A DNA stretch of 48,429 bases from Acetivibrio sp. MSJd-27 (GCF_018918095.1 NZ_JAHLPV010000019.1:1-48429), one strand, 5' to 3'. Positions 7,227 through 16,897 are shown, counted from the stretch's first letter. Notes: generated from the letters alone by a model not told the origin. Made by a program: numbers and translations.

Positions 7227-9203
7227 ATGAGACAGTCTCAGAAAAAATGGATTGCATGGCTTCTTCCCGGGATGATATTGGTACTCTTTTGTTCTTGTTC
7301 CATGCAAGCGGATAAAACAGCTCAAACGGCCGAAGCAACTGCTATTGCTGCTGTAAATCTAGACAAATATTTTTCGTTTGCCCAGGAGGATGTTTATACT
7401 GACTGGAGAAATGAGTCTCCGGTATACGCGGTGCTCGACGGAACCTCCGCGCAGACCAGCGGAAGCGGAATGATTGTCAGAGACGGGCAGATATTAATCG
7501 AAAAAGCAGGCACATATGTACTGGAGGGCAGTTTTCAGGGCTCGGTGATCGTCAATGCGGATAATGCGTTGGTGCGTTTGGTATTGAATGGTGTTCAGAT
7601 ACAGGCGTTAGACGGACCCGCTGTCTGTGTCAGGCAGGCGGATAAGGTGATTCTCAGTCTGGAACTTGGAAAGGAGAACATGCTTTCTGACAGTGAAGCA
7701 CATTCTGTGGAGGAGGATGCCGCGGTTTACAGCAAGGATGATCTGGTTATCAATGGAGAAGGATCTCTCACGATAAACGGGAGTTATCTGGATGGATTAA
7801 AAAGCAAGGATGACTTAAAGATTGTGTCCGGAAGCTTGAAAATCAATGCAAAGGATGATGGACTGATTGGAAAAGACTGCATTGTGATTCAAACCGCACA
7901 GATGGAAATTGAGGCAGGAGGTGATTGCATAAAATCAAGCAATGACTCTGACGCGGAGAAAGGATATGTTGCGATACAGGGCGGAACATATCGTCTGACA
8001 GCACAAAACGATGGAATACAGGCCGAGACAAATCTCCTGATATGTGGGGGAACATTCACCATTTTAAGCGGCGGAGGGAGCAGCGCTGCTGTCACAGCAG
8101 ACCGGACACAGCAGAGCAGACCAGGGCAAATAGCTCAGCAGCAGACATCTCAGGAGGAATCAGAGAGTCGGAAAGCATTGAAAGCGGCAAATTTGTTACA
8201 GATAGACGGCGGTGAGTTTTCTATTGATTCTTGCGATGATGCACTGCACAGCAACAATACTATCCTGGTAAGAGGCGGCGTGTACAATATAGCCACAGGG
8301 GATGATGCCGTTCATGCGGACACACTGCTTCATCTCACTGGGGGAAACCTGGAAATTACGAAATGCCATGAGGGGCTGGAGAGCAGTCAGATTATCATAG
8401 ATGACGGCACACTTCGGCTGACCGCGCAGGACGATGGGATCAACGCGGCGGGCGGAAAAGACGGAGAAACAGGCGGACCCGGAGGAATGGACAGCTTTCG
8501 TGCCGGAACCGGCGGCAGCTCCGGACTCACCATCAATGGAGGATATCTGGCGGTGGACGCGTCGGGGGACGGAATTGATATCAACGGCAGCGGAGAGATG
8601 AACGGCGGCACCTTGATTGTCAACGGACCGGCAAACGGCGGAAACAGCAGTTTGGACTATAACGGTAGTTTTCAAGTCAACGGCGGCGTTCTAATCGCGG
8701 CAGGAAGCTCCGGCATGGCACAGTCTCCGTCTCAGGAATCCGGGCAGGGCGTAATCACGATGAACTATTCTGCGGTTCAGTCGGCGGGAACCCTTTTCAG
8801 CCTGGCGGATGAGAGCGGAACAGAGCTTCTCACCTTTGCACCGAAAAAGCAGTACCAGTCGGTGATTGTCAGTGTTCCGCAGTTAAAAGTAGGTACATCT
8901 TATCAATATTGTGCGGGCGGAAGCTCAAGCGCAGCTCAGATGGATGGAGTGTATACAATTGGAGGCTATCAAAAGGGAAATACGGTTCTTGCCTTTTCGA
9001 TGGAGAGCAGCGCTGTTTATCTGAATGAATCGGGTGTGACAACGCAGCCGAACGGCGGTATGGGCGGCCGTGGAGGACAGCCGGGGGGACGGCAGAATAA
9101 GCCGGATGGGGAACAGAATCCGGATGGTATGCCGCCCCGTGACGGAAACGGACACAGTATGAATCGGATGCCGCCCGGTGAAAACGGACAGCAGACGCAG
9201 TAA
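7227..9203 (+). CDS. Secreted beta-helix carbohydrate-binding lipoprotein (Cthe_2159-like)
   Basis: A 658-residue protein with a lysine-bearing N-terminus, a hydrophobic stretch and a lipobox-like LFCSC, so probably a lipid-anchored surface protein. The body is a right-handed beta-helix of repeated turns such as SKDDLVING, AKDDGLIG, CDDALHSNN, GDDAVHADT, QDDGINAAGG and GDGIDINGSG. This D-D/D-G pattern is known from Cthe_2159-type polysaccharide-binding proteins, where such turns bind calcium. The C-terminus (from about 610) is Gly/Pro/Asn-rich and low in complexity, like a wall-crossing tail. An AAGGAAAGGTG ribosome site precedes the ATG. The ligand is inferred, not shown. Confidence 0.78.
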   Translation: MRQSQKKWIAWLLPGMILVLFCSCSMQADKTAQTAEATAIAAVNLDKYFSFAQEDVYTDWRNESPVYAVLDGTSAQTSGSGMIVRDGQILIEKAGTYVLEGSFQGSVIVNADNALVRLVLNGVQIQALDGPAVCVRQADKVILSLELGKENMLSDSEAHSVEEDAAVYSKDDLVINGEGSLTINGSYLDGLKSKDDLKIVSGSLKINAKDDGLIGKDCIVIQTAQMEIEAGGDCIKSSNDSDAEKGYVAIQGGTYRLTAQNDGIQAETNLLICGGTFTILSGGGSSAAVTADRTQQSRPGQIAQQQTSQEESESRKALKAANLLQIDGGEFSIDSCDDALHSNNTILVRGGVYNIATGDDAVHADTLLHLTGGNLEITKCHEGLESSQIIIDDGTLRLTAQDDGINAAGGKDGETGGPGGMDSFRAGTGGSSGLTINGGYLAVDASGDGIDINGSGEMNGGTLIVNGPANGGNSSLDYNGSFQVNGGVLIAAGSSGMAQSPSQESGQGVITMNYSAVQSAGTLFSLADESGTELLTFAPKKQYQSVIVSVPQLKVGTSYQYCAGGSSSAAQMDGVYTIGGYQKGNTVLAFSMESSAVYLNESGVTTQPNGGMGGRGGQPGGRQNKPDGEQNPDGMPPRDGNGHSMNRMPPGENGQQTQ

Positions 9204-9206
9204 AAA

Positions 9207-9245
9207 AATAAGGTATAGAGAAAAAATTCTCTATACCTTATTTTT
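9207..9245. terminator. Bidirectional terminator between convergent genes
   Basis: AATAAGGTATAGAGA pairs perfectly with TCTCTATACCTTATT, with A runs on the left and T runs on the right. It serves both the lipoprotein gene and the minus-strand gene whose stop codon lies inside the stem. Confidence 0.85.
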
Positions 9246-9690
9246 GAGAAATCCGAATTTTTTTGAGTGTGTCCTGAATATCGTTATCCACCAATGGGCG
9301 CATACTGTCGCTGTAAATGGAAGTGTCGGCGTTTGACAATGCGGCGGCAATCACAGTGCTTAGAGCGGGTTTATACTTTGCAATAAGCGGGAGCAGCTGG
9401 ATGCATTGTCTGGAGGTGATAGGCTTTTTATCCGTGATGTGCCGTAAATACCGGTCTATAAATTTGTCAATCTGATTGCCGCTGTCCCATTTTGCATTGC
9501 AAGCAAACAGAGTAAGACCGCGCGTTCGGATATAGGAACTTTCATTCTCCATTAGTTTAATAAAATGCTCCATATACGGATAAACGCAGTCGGACTTTTC
9601 GCTTGCTGCCTGTAAATCTTTCATTGCTTTGCAGGCTGTTTTATTGTCTTTCTCGCATAACAGATTTATCTGTTTGAAAATGTCAGACAT
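9238..9690 (-). CDS. HEAT-like helical repeat protein, function unknown
   Basis: A 150-residue, all-helical-looking protein with repeats such as MEHFIKLMENESSYIRTRGLTLFACNAKW. These resemble HEAT/armadillo-type units, and similar small clostridial proteins are often labelled SufBD by mistake. No catalytic motif is seen. A GAGGGGTG ribosome site lies upstream of the ATG. It sits downstream of the rpsR terminator on the same strand and ends in the shared bidirectional terminator. Confidence 0.65.
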   Translation of the reverse strand: MSDIFKQINLLCEKDNKTACKAMKDLQAASEKSDCVYPYMEHFIKLMENESSYIRTRGLTLFACNAKWDSGNQIDKFIDRYLRHITDKKPITSRQCIQLLPLIAKYKPALSTVIAAALSNADTSIYSDSMRPLVDNDIQDTLKKIRISQK

Positions 9691-9750
9691 CGCATGGCAC
9701 CCCTCATTGTGGAATCAAAATTGTTATTTCTAAAAACGAAGATGTGATCG

Positions 9751-9783
9751 AAAAAAACCTGCGTACGAAACGCAGGTTTTGTC
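9751..9783 (-). terminator. Terminator of the rpsF-ssb-rpsR operon
   Basis: On the minus strand AAAACCTGCGT pairs with ACGCAGGTTTT and runs into further Ts, two bases beyond the rpsR stop. Confidence 0.85.
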
Positions 9784-9784
9784 A

Positions 9785-10027
9785 TCAATCGGTTGTGAAA
9801 GGCAAAAGAGCAATATGTCTTGCCTTTTTGATCGCTAAAGTCAACTGACGCTGATGCTTTGCGCATGTTCCTGTGATTCTTCTGGGAAGAATTTTTGCCT
9901 TCTCAGACAAGAATTTTCTCAGTTTCGGAACATCTTTATAGTCGATGTGCTGCACTTTGTCAGCACAGAATTGACAAACTTTTCTTCTCGGCCTTCTGCC
10001 TCTGAAAGGTCTATCCATATCAGCCAT
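9785..10027 (-). CDS. rpsR: 30S ribosomal protein S18
   Basis: An 80-residue basic protein of the small subunit platform that binds as a pair with S6. Landmarks are [14 protein letters not shown] (a CxxC pair), [35 protein letters not shown] and the basic [13 protein letters not shown] tail, all standard for S18. It has an AGGAGG ribosome site. It is the last gene of the three-gene operon, 27 bases after ssb. Confidence 0.97.
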   Translation of the reverse strand: MADMDRPFRGRRPRRKVCQFCADKVQHIDYKDVPKLRKFLSEKAKILPRRITGTCAKHQRQLTLAIKKARHIALLPFTTD

Positions 10028-10054
10028 TGTACAAACCTCCTCTATATTTATTCG

Positions 10055-10483
10055 TTAGAACGGCAAACTTTCGTCATCATCGATGGGCATGAAACCGTCG
10101 TTAGAATTTTCGGCGGGTGCATAGTTGTTGCTGGCGGTGTTCGCACCGGAGACAGCAGTTTCCTTCTTGCTTCCGCAGAAATTCACTTCATCGGCAATGA
10201 CTTCTGTCGCATAGTTCTTTTTCCCATCTTGGCCATCCCAACTGCGTGTCTGGATGGAACCGACAACGCACATCATCTGACCTTTGACGAAATATTGTCT
10301 TACAAAATCCGCTGTTCTGTTAAAACAAACGACATTGATAAAATCGGTCTGGCGTTCTTCCCCTTGACGCTGAAATCTTCTGTCAATCGCAAGGGAAAAT
10401 CGTGCAACAGAAACACCGCTTGTCGTTGTTCTAACCTCAGGATCCCTGGTCAGGCGACCCATTAAAATCGCTTTGTTCAACAT
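10055..10483 (-). CDS. ssb: Single-stranded DNA-binding protein
   Basis: A 142-residue SSB. An N-terminal OB fold (MLNKAILMGRLTRDPEVR, SLAIDRRF, TDFINVVCF) is followed by a short disordered linker and the acidic tail DDDESLPF that docks replication and repair partners. It protects single-stranded DNA at forks. A GAGGTG ribosome site precedes the ATG. It lies between rpsF and rpsR, the usual Firmicutes order. Confidence 0.97.
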   Translation of the reverse strand: MLNKAILMGRLTRDPEVRTTTSGVSVARFSLAIDRRFQRQGEERQTDFINVVCFNRTADFVRQYFVKGQMMCVVGSIQTRSWDGQDGKKNYATEVIADEVNFCGSKKETAVSGANTASNNYAPAENSNDGFMPIDDDESLPF

Positions 10484-10508
10484 AGGGTTTCACCTCTTTT
10501 TTAAAGCA

Positions 10509-10805
10509 TTAGTCTTCTTTCTTTACGATAATGCTTCTTAAGATACCGTCTGTGATCCGGTAAATTCTGTCCAATTCTTCCGGAAAATCCGGTTTGGAAC
10601 TGAATTCAACGAATACATAGTAACCTTCGGTGCAATCTTTGATTTCATATGCCAGCCTTCTTTTACCCCAAACGTCAACGTTTGTCACTTCACCATGCTG
10701 GGAAATCAATGATTTGAACTTTTCAACAACTTCATTTGTCTTTTCTTCGTCAAATGCGGGATTTAAAATAAATATAGTCTCGTATTTGTTGATTACTTCA
10801 ACCAT
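10509..10805 (-). CDS. rpsF: 30S ribosomal protein S6
   Basis: A 98-residue S6 with the family pattern YETIFILNP near the start, KRRLAYEIKDCTEGYYVFVEF in the middle and DGILRSIIVKKED at the end. It is first in the operon, with a strong GGAGGTGAAAAG ribosome site. The 60-base leader can fold a CTGTA/TACAG hairpin (around 10825-10845). S6:S18 autoregulation through such a leader is known in Bacillus, but I cannot confirm the binding motif here. Confidence 0.96.
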   Translation of the reverse strand: MVEVINKYETIFILNPAFDEEKTNEVVEKFKSLISQHGEVTNVDVWGKRRLAYEIKDCTEGYYVFVEFSSKPDFPEELDRIYRITDGILRSIIVKKED

Positions 10806-10865
10806 TTCTTTTCACCTCCTTCTGGACTTTGGCCCTGTATCAGGTACAGAGCAAGGAACATATCA

Positions 10866-10894
10866 ATTATATACAAGTTAGGTCAACTTGTCAA
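10866..10894 (-). promoter_or_regulatory. rpsF-ssb-rpsR promoter with an internal palindrome
   Basis: Perfect consensus TTGACA-17-TATAAT on the minus strand. The spacer holds an inverted repeat (ACAAGTT, five bases, AACTTGT) that touches both boxes and could be an operator. It is not a standard Firmicutes LexA box. Confidence 0.75.
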
Positions 10895-10900
10895 TGATTT

Positions 10901-12709
10901 TTAACAAGAATCAGCCGTTTTTTCGATTTTTTCGGCTGCTTCAGAGGCTACCGTATTCCCAATGGGAAGGGTGATAGATACCTCCGTGCCTTCATTTTGC
11001 ACACTTTCGATGGAAATATCTCCGCCGTACGCCTGAATGATTTCTTTTGCAATGGCAAGTCCCAGACCGGTTCCGCCCAAATCACGGGAGCGAGCCTTGT
11101 CCACTCGGTAAAATCGTTCAAAAATACGGTCGAGATCCTTGGCGGGAATCCCGATGCCGTTGTCCTTCACTTTAATATAAGCATTATTATACAGTTTTTT
11201 TGCGAAGATTTCAATCTTTCCTCCGTCGGGTGTGTATTTGATCGCGTTGGAGAGAACATTGGTCAAAATTTGTTCCAGACGATCCCGTGCGATAAAGACG
11301 GGCGGGATATCTCCCAATTGATGGAAAGAAAGCTTATGCCCGTGTTTTTTCGCCTCAAAAGATTGTTTTTTAACCACTTCGGATATGAGATCAGAAAGGA
11401 CAAGGGGCTCTTTGCTTTTTAGGAGTAGTCTGCCGTCGAGCCGAGAAAGAGTCAGAAGATCCTGAATCAGCCGGGTCATTCGGTCGGATTCCTTGTTGAC
11501 GACATCCAAAAAATTCAATTCGGTTTCCCGATCGAGTTCATTTTCCATAATGGTTTCTACATAACTCTTGATCGTAGTAATCGGCGTTTTCAGTTCATGG
11601 GATACATTGGCCACGAACTCGCGGCGGGATTTCTCCAGCTTTTGCTGTTTGGTGATGTCCTGCACCGACACGATGACACCGCCGGGTTTGTTATTCTCAA
11701 ACAGGAACGTGCCGAAACAGAACTTATAGGTGCTGTCGTTCAACTCCGCAACCCGTTCCACCCGCCGTTCTTTATAAAGATAAAGAAAATCCCCCAGATA
11801 GATGTCATCAAACAGCTTTCCAAAATAATCGTCAAAGTTTATCTGAATTTCATCTTCCACCTGTAAAAATTCCTTGGCAACTTCATTGATAAGCAGAATT
11901 TTTCCATTTGGGTCAAATGCGATAATACCGTCGGACATATACTGCATAATTTTTTCCAGCTTGTTTTTTTCAAAAGCAATTTCATCCAGAGTAATTTTCA
12001 GAGTATCCGACATATATTTAAACGTATTATACAGGATACCCAGTTCATCATCTGATTTGACGCTGGATATTTTTTCGAATTCTCCTTTGGCCAATTTTTC
12101 AGCCCGTCTAGTCAGACCGATGATGGGCGTTGTGATTGTGCGGGAGAGAAAATAACCGAATACCGCGGTGATAAGCAATCCGAAAGAGAGTGCCTGTAAA
12201 AGGATTTTCAGCATGCTTTTTAAAAAATCGCTCATCTCCGTTTTGGAATCCCGGATATAGATAATGAACTGTGGGTTCTCAGCCGGAACAGGCAGCGCAT
12301 AGTCCATATAGCTGTCTGTGATCTTCACTTCGTTTCCGGTTTGACCGTTCATGGCGGAGAGAATATTTTCACTTTTGTCAATGGTTTCGCCGCCCTGCCG
12401 ATCAGGGCCGCCGATATAGTTGCCGGTTCTGCCGTCCAGCAGGTAAAAATGCCGGTAGGAATCCACCCCCAACTGCCCGGAGATAGCGGTCAGAAGTTCC
12501 TCCAGCATCGCTAGAGGATCCTCTGTGTTCAGGCTGCCGTAGCACTGTTGAATTCTGTCCGGCGTAAAGGCTTCTTCCATCTGTGTTCTGAAATCATCAT
12601 GGTAAAATGCGGCGATGCTGTTAAAAAGATAAGTTCCCAATACCAGCATGATAGCCAGGATAATCAAAACAAAAATGAGAACCAGCCTCGTCTGTATACT
12701 TTTTCGCAT
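10901..12709 (-). CDS. walK: Sensor histidine kinase WalK (VicK/YycG type)
   Basis: A 602-residue membrane kinase. Order: membrane segment (about 8-28), extracellular sensor region, second membrane segment (about 165-188), HAMP linker, PAS domain (about 255-350), HisKA with His371 in FVANVSHELKTPITTI, then HATPase (NAIKYTPDGG, DNGIGIPAKD, GTGLGLAI). This order fits WalK, which controls cell-wall hydrolases in Firmicutes. walR lies 136 bases upstream on the same strand. The walHIJ partners are absent, and mnmG is upstream instead. PhoR is the main alternative; the WalR sequence next door favours WalK. Confidence 0.82.
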   Translation of the reverse strand: MRKSIQTRLVLIFVLIILAIMLVLGTYLFNSIAAFYHDDFRTQMEEAFTPDRIQQCYGSLNTEDPLAMLEELLTAISGQLGVDSYRHFYLLDGRTGNYIGGPDRQGGETIDKSENILSAMNGQTGNEVKITDSYMDYALPVPAENPQFIIYIRDSKTEMSDFLKSMLKILLQALSFGLLITAVFGYFLSRTITTPIIGLTRRAEKLAKGEFEKISSVKSDDELGILYNTFKYMSDTLKITLDEIAFEKNKLEKIMQYMSDGIIAFDPNGKILLINEVAKEFLQVEDEIQINFDDYFGKLFDDIYLGDFLYLYKERRVERVAELNDSTYKFCFGTFLFENNKPGGVIVSVQDITKQQKLEKSRREFVANVSHELKTPITTIKSYVETIMENELDRETELNFLDVVNKESDRMTRLIQDLLTLSRLDGRLLLKSKEPLVLSDLISEVVKKQSFEAKKHGHKLSFHQLGDIPPVFIARDRLEQILTNVLSNAIKYTPDGGKIEIFAKKLYNNAYIKVKDNGIGIPAKDLDRIFERFYRVDKARSRDLGGTGLGLAIAKEIIQAYGGDISIESVQNEGTEVSITLPIGNTVASEAAEKIEKTADSC

Positions 12710-12809
12710 AAACTGCGCACCTACTTTTTCTCAGTCTTTCCGAATGAATGGGATCTCAAATTTTTGAGACGAGCAAAATGGATCCGCACGAAACAAAGAA
12801 TAAAAGCAA

Positions 12810-12834
12810 TGTCAAGGGAACACATCCCTTGACA
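12810..12834 (-). terminator. Hairpin between walR and walK
   Basis: TGTCAAGGGA and TCCCTTGACA form a perfect 10-bp stem with a 5-base loop, 12 bases after the walR stop. Only a loose T-rich tract follows (TTGCTTTTATT), so it may reduce rather than stop read-through into walK. Confidence 0.5.
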
Positions 12835-12845
12835 GAATTGATTTT

Positions 12846-13547
12846 CTAATACTTAAAGTAATATCCGATTCCGCGTTTTGTGATGATATAATCCGGTTCG
12901 GAGGAATTGTCCTCAATTTTTTCCCTCAGACGGCGGACAGTGACATCTACTGTACGCACATCGCCGTAATATTCAAATCCCCAAACTTTTTCCAAGAGAG
13001 TTTCTCTGGAAAAAATTTTTTCCGGTTTTTCCGCCAAAAATTTCAAGAGTTCAAATTCACGGCGCGTTAGATCGATTGGCTGGTTGTCCTTCGTGACCTC
13101 ATAGCGCTCACAGTTGATCACAATTCTGCCCAGCCGGATGATATCCGTATCTTCACTGTTTTTTTGTACCTCATTTTCCGAAGAGGTCCGGCGCAGATTT
13201 GCCTTGATTCTGGCCAGCAGTTCCCGCACACTGTATGGTTTTGTGATATAATCGTCGGCTCCAAGCTCCAAGCCGAGCACCTTGTCAATCTCTTCCTCCC
13301 GGGCAGTCACCATAATAATAGGAACCTGTTTGACCTTCCGGATTTCCTTGCAGACAAGAAAGCCATCCATTTTCGGTAGCATTACGTCTAAAAGAATCAG
13401 ATCAATATGGTTGGATAGGGCGCCTTTTAAGCCTTCTTCGCCGTCAAACGCCTGTATTGTCTCAAAACCTTCCTTTTCTAAATTAAATTTCAGAATATCA
13501 GAAATCGGCTTTTCATCTTCCACGATCAATATCGTTCTGTTATCCAC
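12846..13547 (-). CDS. walR: Response regulator WalR (VicR/YycF type)
   Basis: An OmpR-family regulator of 233 residues. The receiver has E10-D11-E12, phospho-acceptor Asp54 in LILLDVMLPKMDGF, and KPYSVRELLARIKANLRR. The winged-helix domain ends RGIGYYFKY. The strings EKPISDILKFNLEKEGF and GLELGADDYITKP closely follow known WalR proteins. The start is GTG with a GGGGGAAAAAA ribosome site. It is transcribed with walK and is expected to control autolysin and wall genes; the SLH amidase at 20171 is a possible target (inference). Confidence 0.88.
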   Translation of the reverse strand: MDNRTILIVEDEKPISDILKFNLEKEGFETIQAFDGEEGLKGALSNHIDLILLDVMLPKMDGFLVCKEIRKVKQVPIIMVTAREEEIDKVLGLELGADDYITKPYSVRELLARIKANLRRTSSENEVQKNSEDTDIIRLGRIVINCERYEVTKDNQPIDLTRREFELLKFLAEKPEKIFSRETLLEKVWGFEYYGDVRTVDVTVRRLREKIEDNSSEPDYIITKRGIGYYFKY

Positions 13548-13684
13548 TTTTTTTCCCCCTTTTTTGTTGAAAAGGTTTTCGTCTCATATGTGCACATTTG
13601 AAGTATGCGGCCGATAAACCCGCTTTTATTTTTGCAGATATATGGTGTTTATCAGCTTGTGCAGAGACTGCTTATTTTTATAAC

Positions 13685-13772
13685 ATAGGAAATTGCGCGA
13701 AATCGTGCGCAATTGCATGTTTCAAAAAACAATGCGCGAAGCGCGGGTGCGTTTTTTAGAATGAAAATTTTT
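13685..13772 (+). repeat. Dispersed repeat family 2, copy 2
   Basis: Shares ATAGGAAATT, ATGTTTCAAAAA, GCGAAG and the T run with 7059-7140. It also holds a 7-bp palindrome (ATTGCGC/GCGCAAT, 13692-13713) and a GC-rich CGCGAAGCGCG hairpin. The 320-base gap between walR and mnmG otherwise holds no gene. Confidence 0.5.
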
Positions 13773-13783
13773 TATTGTATATA

Positions 13784-13835
13784 GAGAACTGCATCATTCG
13801 GTTGCAAGACAGCAGTTCTCCTTCTTTTATTTATT
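13784..13835. terminator. Hairpin downstream of mnmG
   Basis: GAGAACTGC and GCAGTTCTC form a 9-bp stem with a 19-base loop. The better T tract lies on the plus-strand side (CTTCTTTTATTTATTTT), yet the only gene that needs ending here is minus-strand mnmG. The direction of action is uncertain. Confidence 0.45.
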
Positions 13836-13868
13836 TTACCAATAATAGAGATGGTTTGCAAGCACAAT

Positions 13869-15752
13869 TTATTGCGTGGGCTCACTGTGTGCTTCCAGAT
13901 AGATCAGAAGCACCGAGATATCCGAAGGCGAAACACCGGATATTCGTGATGCTTGTCCAACGGATCTGGGCTTTATCTGGTTTAGTTTCTGCCGGGCTTC
14001 CAGTCGCAGTCCTTTTATGTCGGAATAGTCGATTGTTTCGGACAGCGGCCTGTTTTCCAGTTTTTTAAACTGCTCCGCCTGTGCCAGCTGGCGCTTGATA
14101 TATCCCTCATATTTGATTTGAATGCCTGCCTGTTGTCTTGTGAGATAGGGAAGTTCCGGTCTGTCCGGATCGATTGCAGCCAACGTCTCATAATCCAGTT
14201 CCGGCCGTTTTAATAATTCACTTAATTTGATGCCGGTTGTAATGTTGGTGCTGTGGTATCGGTCCAAAAACTCATTGACTTGAGCGGTTGGGGAGATTGT
14301 GACGCTCTTTAGCCGAGCGACCTCTTGTTCCACAGCCTTCTTTTTAGAAAGAAATTTGTGGTACCGCTCTTCGGAGATGAGACCTATCTGATAGCCCAAA
14401 GGCGTCAGCCGTAAATCCGCATTGTCCTGACGCAGTAATAGGCGGTATTCCGAACGGGCGGTCATCATCCGGTAGGGCTCCTTCGTACCTTTGGTTACCA
14501 GATCGTCAATCAGTGTACCGATATAGGCTTGTTCCCGAGTGAGCAGGAAAGGCTCTTTCCCTTGAATCTTCCGGGCTGCGTTGATTCCTGCGATCAGCCC
14601 TTGAGCAGCTGCTTCCTCATAGCCGGAGGTGCCGTTGAACTGTCCTGCGCCATACAAACCGGAGATTTTTTTAAACTCCAGGGTAGGATAGAGCTGCGTG
14701 GGATTGATACAATCGTATTCGATTGCATAGGCACTTCTGGTAAACTGCACATTTTCCAATCCTGCGATACTGCGATACATTGCGATTTGGACATCCTCCG
14801 GAAGGGAGGAGGACATTCCCTGTACATACATTTCTTCGGTGTTTTCTCCCATTGGTTCAATGAAAATTTGATGGCGGGGCTTGTCGGCAAACCGAACGAT
14901 TTTGTCCTCAATAGACGGACAGTATCGTGGACCTGTTCCTTCGATTTTTCCGCTGTACAGCGGGGAGCGGTTTAAATTGGATCGGATAATCTGATGCGTT
15001 TTTTCGTTGGTATAGGTCAGATAACAGGGGATCTGATCCCTCTCCAAATGATCATTCTCAAAGGAAAAGGGAACAATCAGCTCATCACCGGGCTGTTCCT
15101 CCATTTTGGAAAAGTCCACACTGCTCTTTAGTACTCTTGCGGGAGTTCCCGTTTTGAAACGATATAATTCAACTCCCAGCTCTTTTAAATTCTGGGATAA
15201 ATGCGTAGCGGCAAACATGCCGTCCGGGCCGCCCTCCTTTGTAAAATCACCGATAATGATTTTGCCCCGGAGAAAGGTGCCTGTGGCAATTACCACAGCC
15301 TTGCATTCGAATACAGCTCCCGTATCAGTCACTGCGGCTTTGACTCGGTTTTCTCCGTCCACATCAATACGGACAATCTCTGCCTGGCGGATCTGCAGAT
15401 TAGGCGTGGTTTCCAGCGTATGTTTCATCGCGCTCTGGTAAGCGCGTCTGTCTGCCTGAACCCGCAGGGAATGTACGGCAGGCCCCTTGCTCTTGTTGAG
15501 CATTCTGGATTGAATAAAGGTTTTGTCTGCATTTTTTCCCATTTCACCGCCGAGAGCGTCTATCTCTTTTACCAAATGACCCTTTGCCGTTCCGCCGATA
15601 TTCGGATTACAGGGCATATTTCCGACGGAATCCAGGTTGATGGCAAACAAACAGGTGTTCGCTCCCAATCTGGCGGATGCAAGGGCTGCCTCACAGCCTG
15701 CATGACCGCCGCCGATTACAATTACATCACATTGCTGTGCAAAATATTCCAC
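13869..15752 (-). CDS. mnmG: tRNA modification enzyme MnmG (GidA)
   Basis: A 627-residue FAD enzyme that with MnmE installs the cmnm5 group on wobble uridine of certain tRNAs. The FAD fold opens the protein ([21 protein letters not shown]). Family blocks [54 protein letters not shown] and [21 protein letters not shown] are intact. The C-terminal helical domain ends [18 protein letters not shown]. No mnmE or rsmG is next to it in this window. It starts at an ATG with an AAAGGAG site. Confidence 0.96.
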   Translation of the reverse strand: MEYFAQQCDVIVIGGGHAGCEAALASARLGANTCLFAINLDSVGNMPCNPNIGGTAKGHLVKEIDALGGEMGKNADKTFIQSRMLNKSKGPAVHSLRVQADRRAYQSAMKHTLETTPNLQIRQAEIVRIDVDGENRVKAAVTDTGAVFECKAVVIATGTFLRGKIIIGDFTKEGGPDGMFAATHLSQNLKELGVELYRFKTGTPARVLKSSVDFSKMEEQPGDELIVPFSFENDHLERDQIPCYLTYTNEKTHQIIRSNLNRSPLYSGKIEGTGPRYCPSIEDKIVRFADKPRHQIFIEPMGENTEEMYVQGMSSSLPEDVQIAMYRSIAGLENVQFTRSAYAIEYDCINPTQLYPTLEFKKISGLYGAGQFNGTSGYEEAAAQGLIAGINAARKIQGKEPFLLTREQAYIGTLIDDLVTKGTKEPYRMMTARSEYRLLLRQDNADLRLTPLGYQIGLISEERYHKFLSKKKAVEQEVARLKSVTISPTAQVNEFLDRYHSTNITTGIKLSELLKRPELDYETLAAIDPDRPELPYLTRQQAGIQIKYEGYIKRQLAQAEQFKKLENRPLSETIDYSDIKGLRLEARQKLNQIKPRSVGQASRISGVSPSDISVLLIYLEAHSEPTQ

Positions 15753-15798
15753 GTATGTTAACTCCTTTTATTGAAGAATTGTTTCACATCCATTCATG

Positions 15799-15824
15799 AA
15801 AAAGGGCTCCTTATCGGAGCCCGA
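15799..15824 (-). terminator. mreB terminator
   Basis: On the minus strand GGGCTCC-GATAA-GGAGCCC is followed by TTTTTC, 45 bases past the mreB stop. Confidence 0.85.
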
Positions 15825-15868
15825 GAACATGCAAGGTCAACCCCTATGCTTTGCACGTGTTACATTTC

Positions 15869-16897
15869 TTATTCAAAATTCTTCCGCTCCGCCACGCTTC
15901 CAAAGGAATTTTGCAGAACATCGGTCTGTTCCAGAGAGAGACCAGTTCCGATTGCAACACAGGAAGTGGGATCTTCTGCAATAACAGCATGGATTCCGGT
16001 TTTCTGCTCAATGAGTTCGGTCATACCCCGCATCAAAGCACCACCGCCGGTCAGTACAATGCTGTTGGAATAAATATCGCCGACCAACTCCGGAGGCGTT
16101 TTTTCCACCACACTGTGGATGGCATCCGTGATCAGAACCGCAGTTTCCTGTAGAACCTCCACCGTCTCTTTTGAGGTGATTTCGATCTTTTTGGGAAGAC
16201 CGGTCATCAGGTTTCTGCCCCGCACTTCAATTTTAATCTCTTCTCCGGTATCCACAACAGAACCGACGGTAGTCTTAATTTCTTCCGCTGTGCGTTCGCC
16301 GATTAAAACGTTATATTTCTTTTTTACATATTTTACGATTGCATCATCGAAGGTATCGCCTGCCACTTTAATGGAAGAGCTGGCAACAACACCGCCCAGA
16401 GAGATAACGGCAATGTCAGTGGTACCGCCGCCGATATCCACAATCATATTACCCATAGGCTGGCTGATATCAATCCCTGCGCCGATTGCCGCAGCGATCG
16501 GTTCCTCAATCACATAAGCTTTTTTCGCACCTGCCTGAAGCGCAACATCAATAACGGCACGCTCCTCCACTTCTGTGACACCGCTTGGAACGCAGATGAC
16601 GATATTTGGTTTAAAAAACTTAGAGAAATTTACTTTATTTAAAAACTGTTTCAGCATTTTTTCAGTGGTATCATAGTCGGATATCACTCCGTCCCTGAGC
16701 GGACGGATGGCAACGATGTTGCTGGGGGTACGCCCGAGCATTCTCTGTGCGTCCACACCCACGGCATATACATTGCCGGACATTTTGTCGATTGCGGCAA
16801 CAGAGGGCTCTCTAAGAACGATCCCGCTGCCTTTTGAATATATGATAACAGTGGCTGTCCCCAAATCGATGCCAATATCTTGTCTAAAATGAAACAT
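15869..16897 (-). CDS. Rod shape-determining protein MreB/Mbl
   Basis: A 342-residue bacterial actin that polymerises at the inner membrane and guides lateral wall synthesis. The actin-fold ATP motifs are present: DIGIDLGTATVIIY (phosphate 1), NMIVDIGGGTTDIAVISLGG (phosphate 2) and SIVLTGGGALMRGM (adenosine). The N-terminal MFHFRQ is a plausible amphipathic membrane anchor. It is a single-gene unit with consensus promoter and terminator and no mreCD, so it could be Mbl or MreBH rather than the MreB of an mreBCD operon. Confidence 0.9.
   Translation of the reverse strand: MFHFRQDIGIDLGTATVIIYSKGSGIVLREPSVAAIDKMSGNVYAVGVDAQRMLGRTPSNIVAIRPLRDGVISDYDTTEKMLKQFLNKVNFSKFFKPNIVICVPSGVTEVEERAVIDVALQAGAKKAYVIEEPIAAAIGAGIDISQPMGNMIVDIGGGTTDIAVISLGGVVASSSIKVAGDTFDDAIVKYVKKKYNVLIGERTAEEIKTTVGSVVDTGEEIKIEVRGRNLMTGLPKKIEITSKETVEVLQETAVLITDAIHSVVEKTPPELVGDIYSNSIVLTGGGALMRGMTELIEQKTGIHAVIAEDPTSCVAIGTGLSLEQTDVLQNSFGSVAERKNFE

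Noticed and set aside
8196-8675. 159-codon minus-strand ORF inside the beta-helix lipoprotein gene
   Set aside because: It mirrors the repetitive Gly/Asp codons of the real gene and has no start signal.
9854-10465. 203-codon plus-strand ORF opposite ssb
   Set aside because: Antisense shadow of ssb and rpsR; no ribosome site, cysteine-rich random-looking protein, and the minus-strand genes are certain.
15201-15761. 186-codon plus-strand ORF opposite mnmG
   Set aside because: Shadow of a highly conserved gene; no ribosome site or family resemblance.
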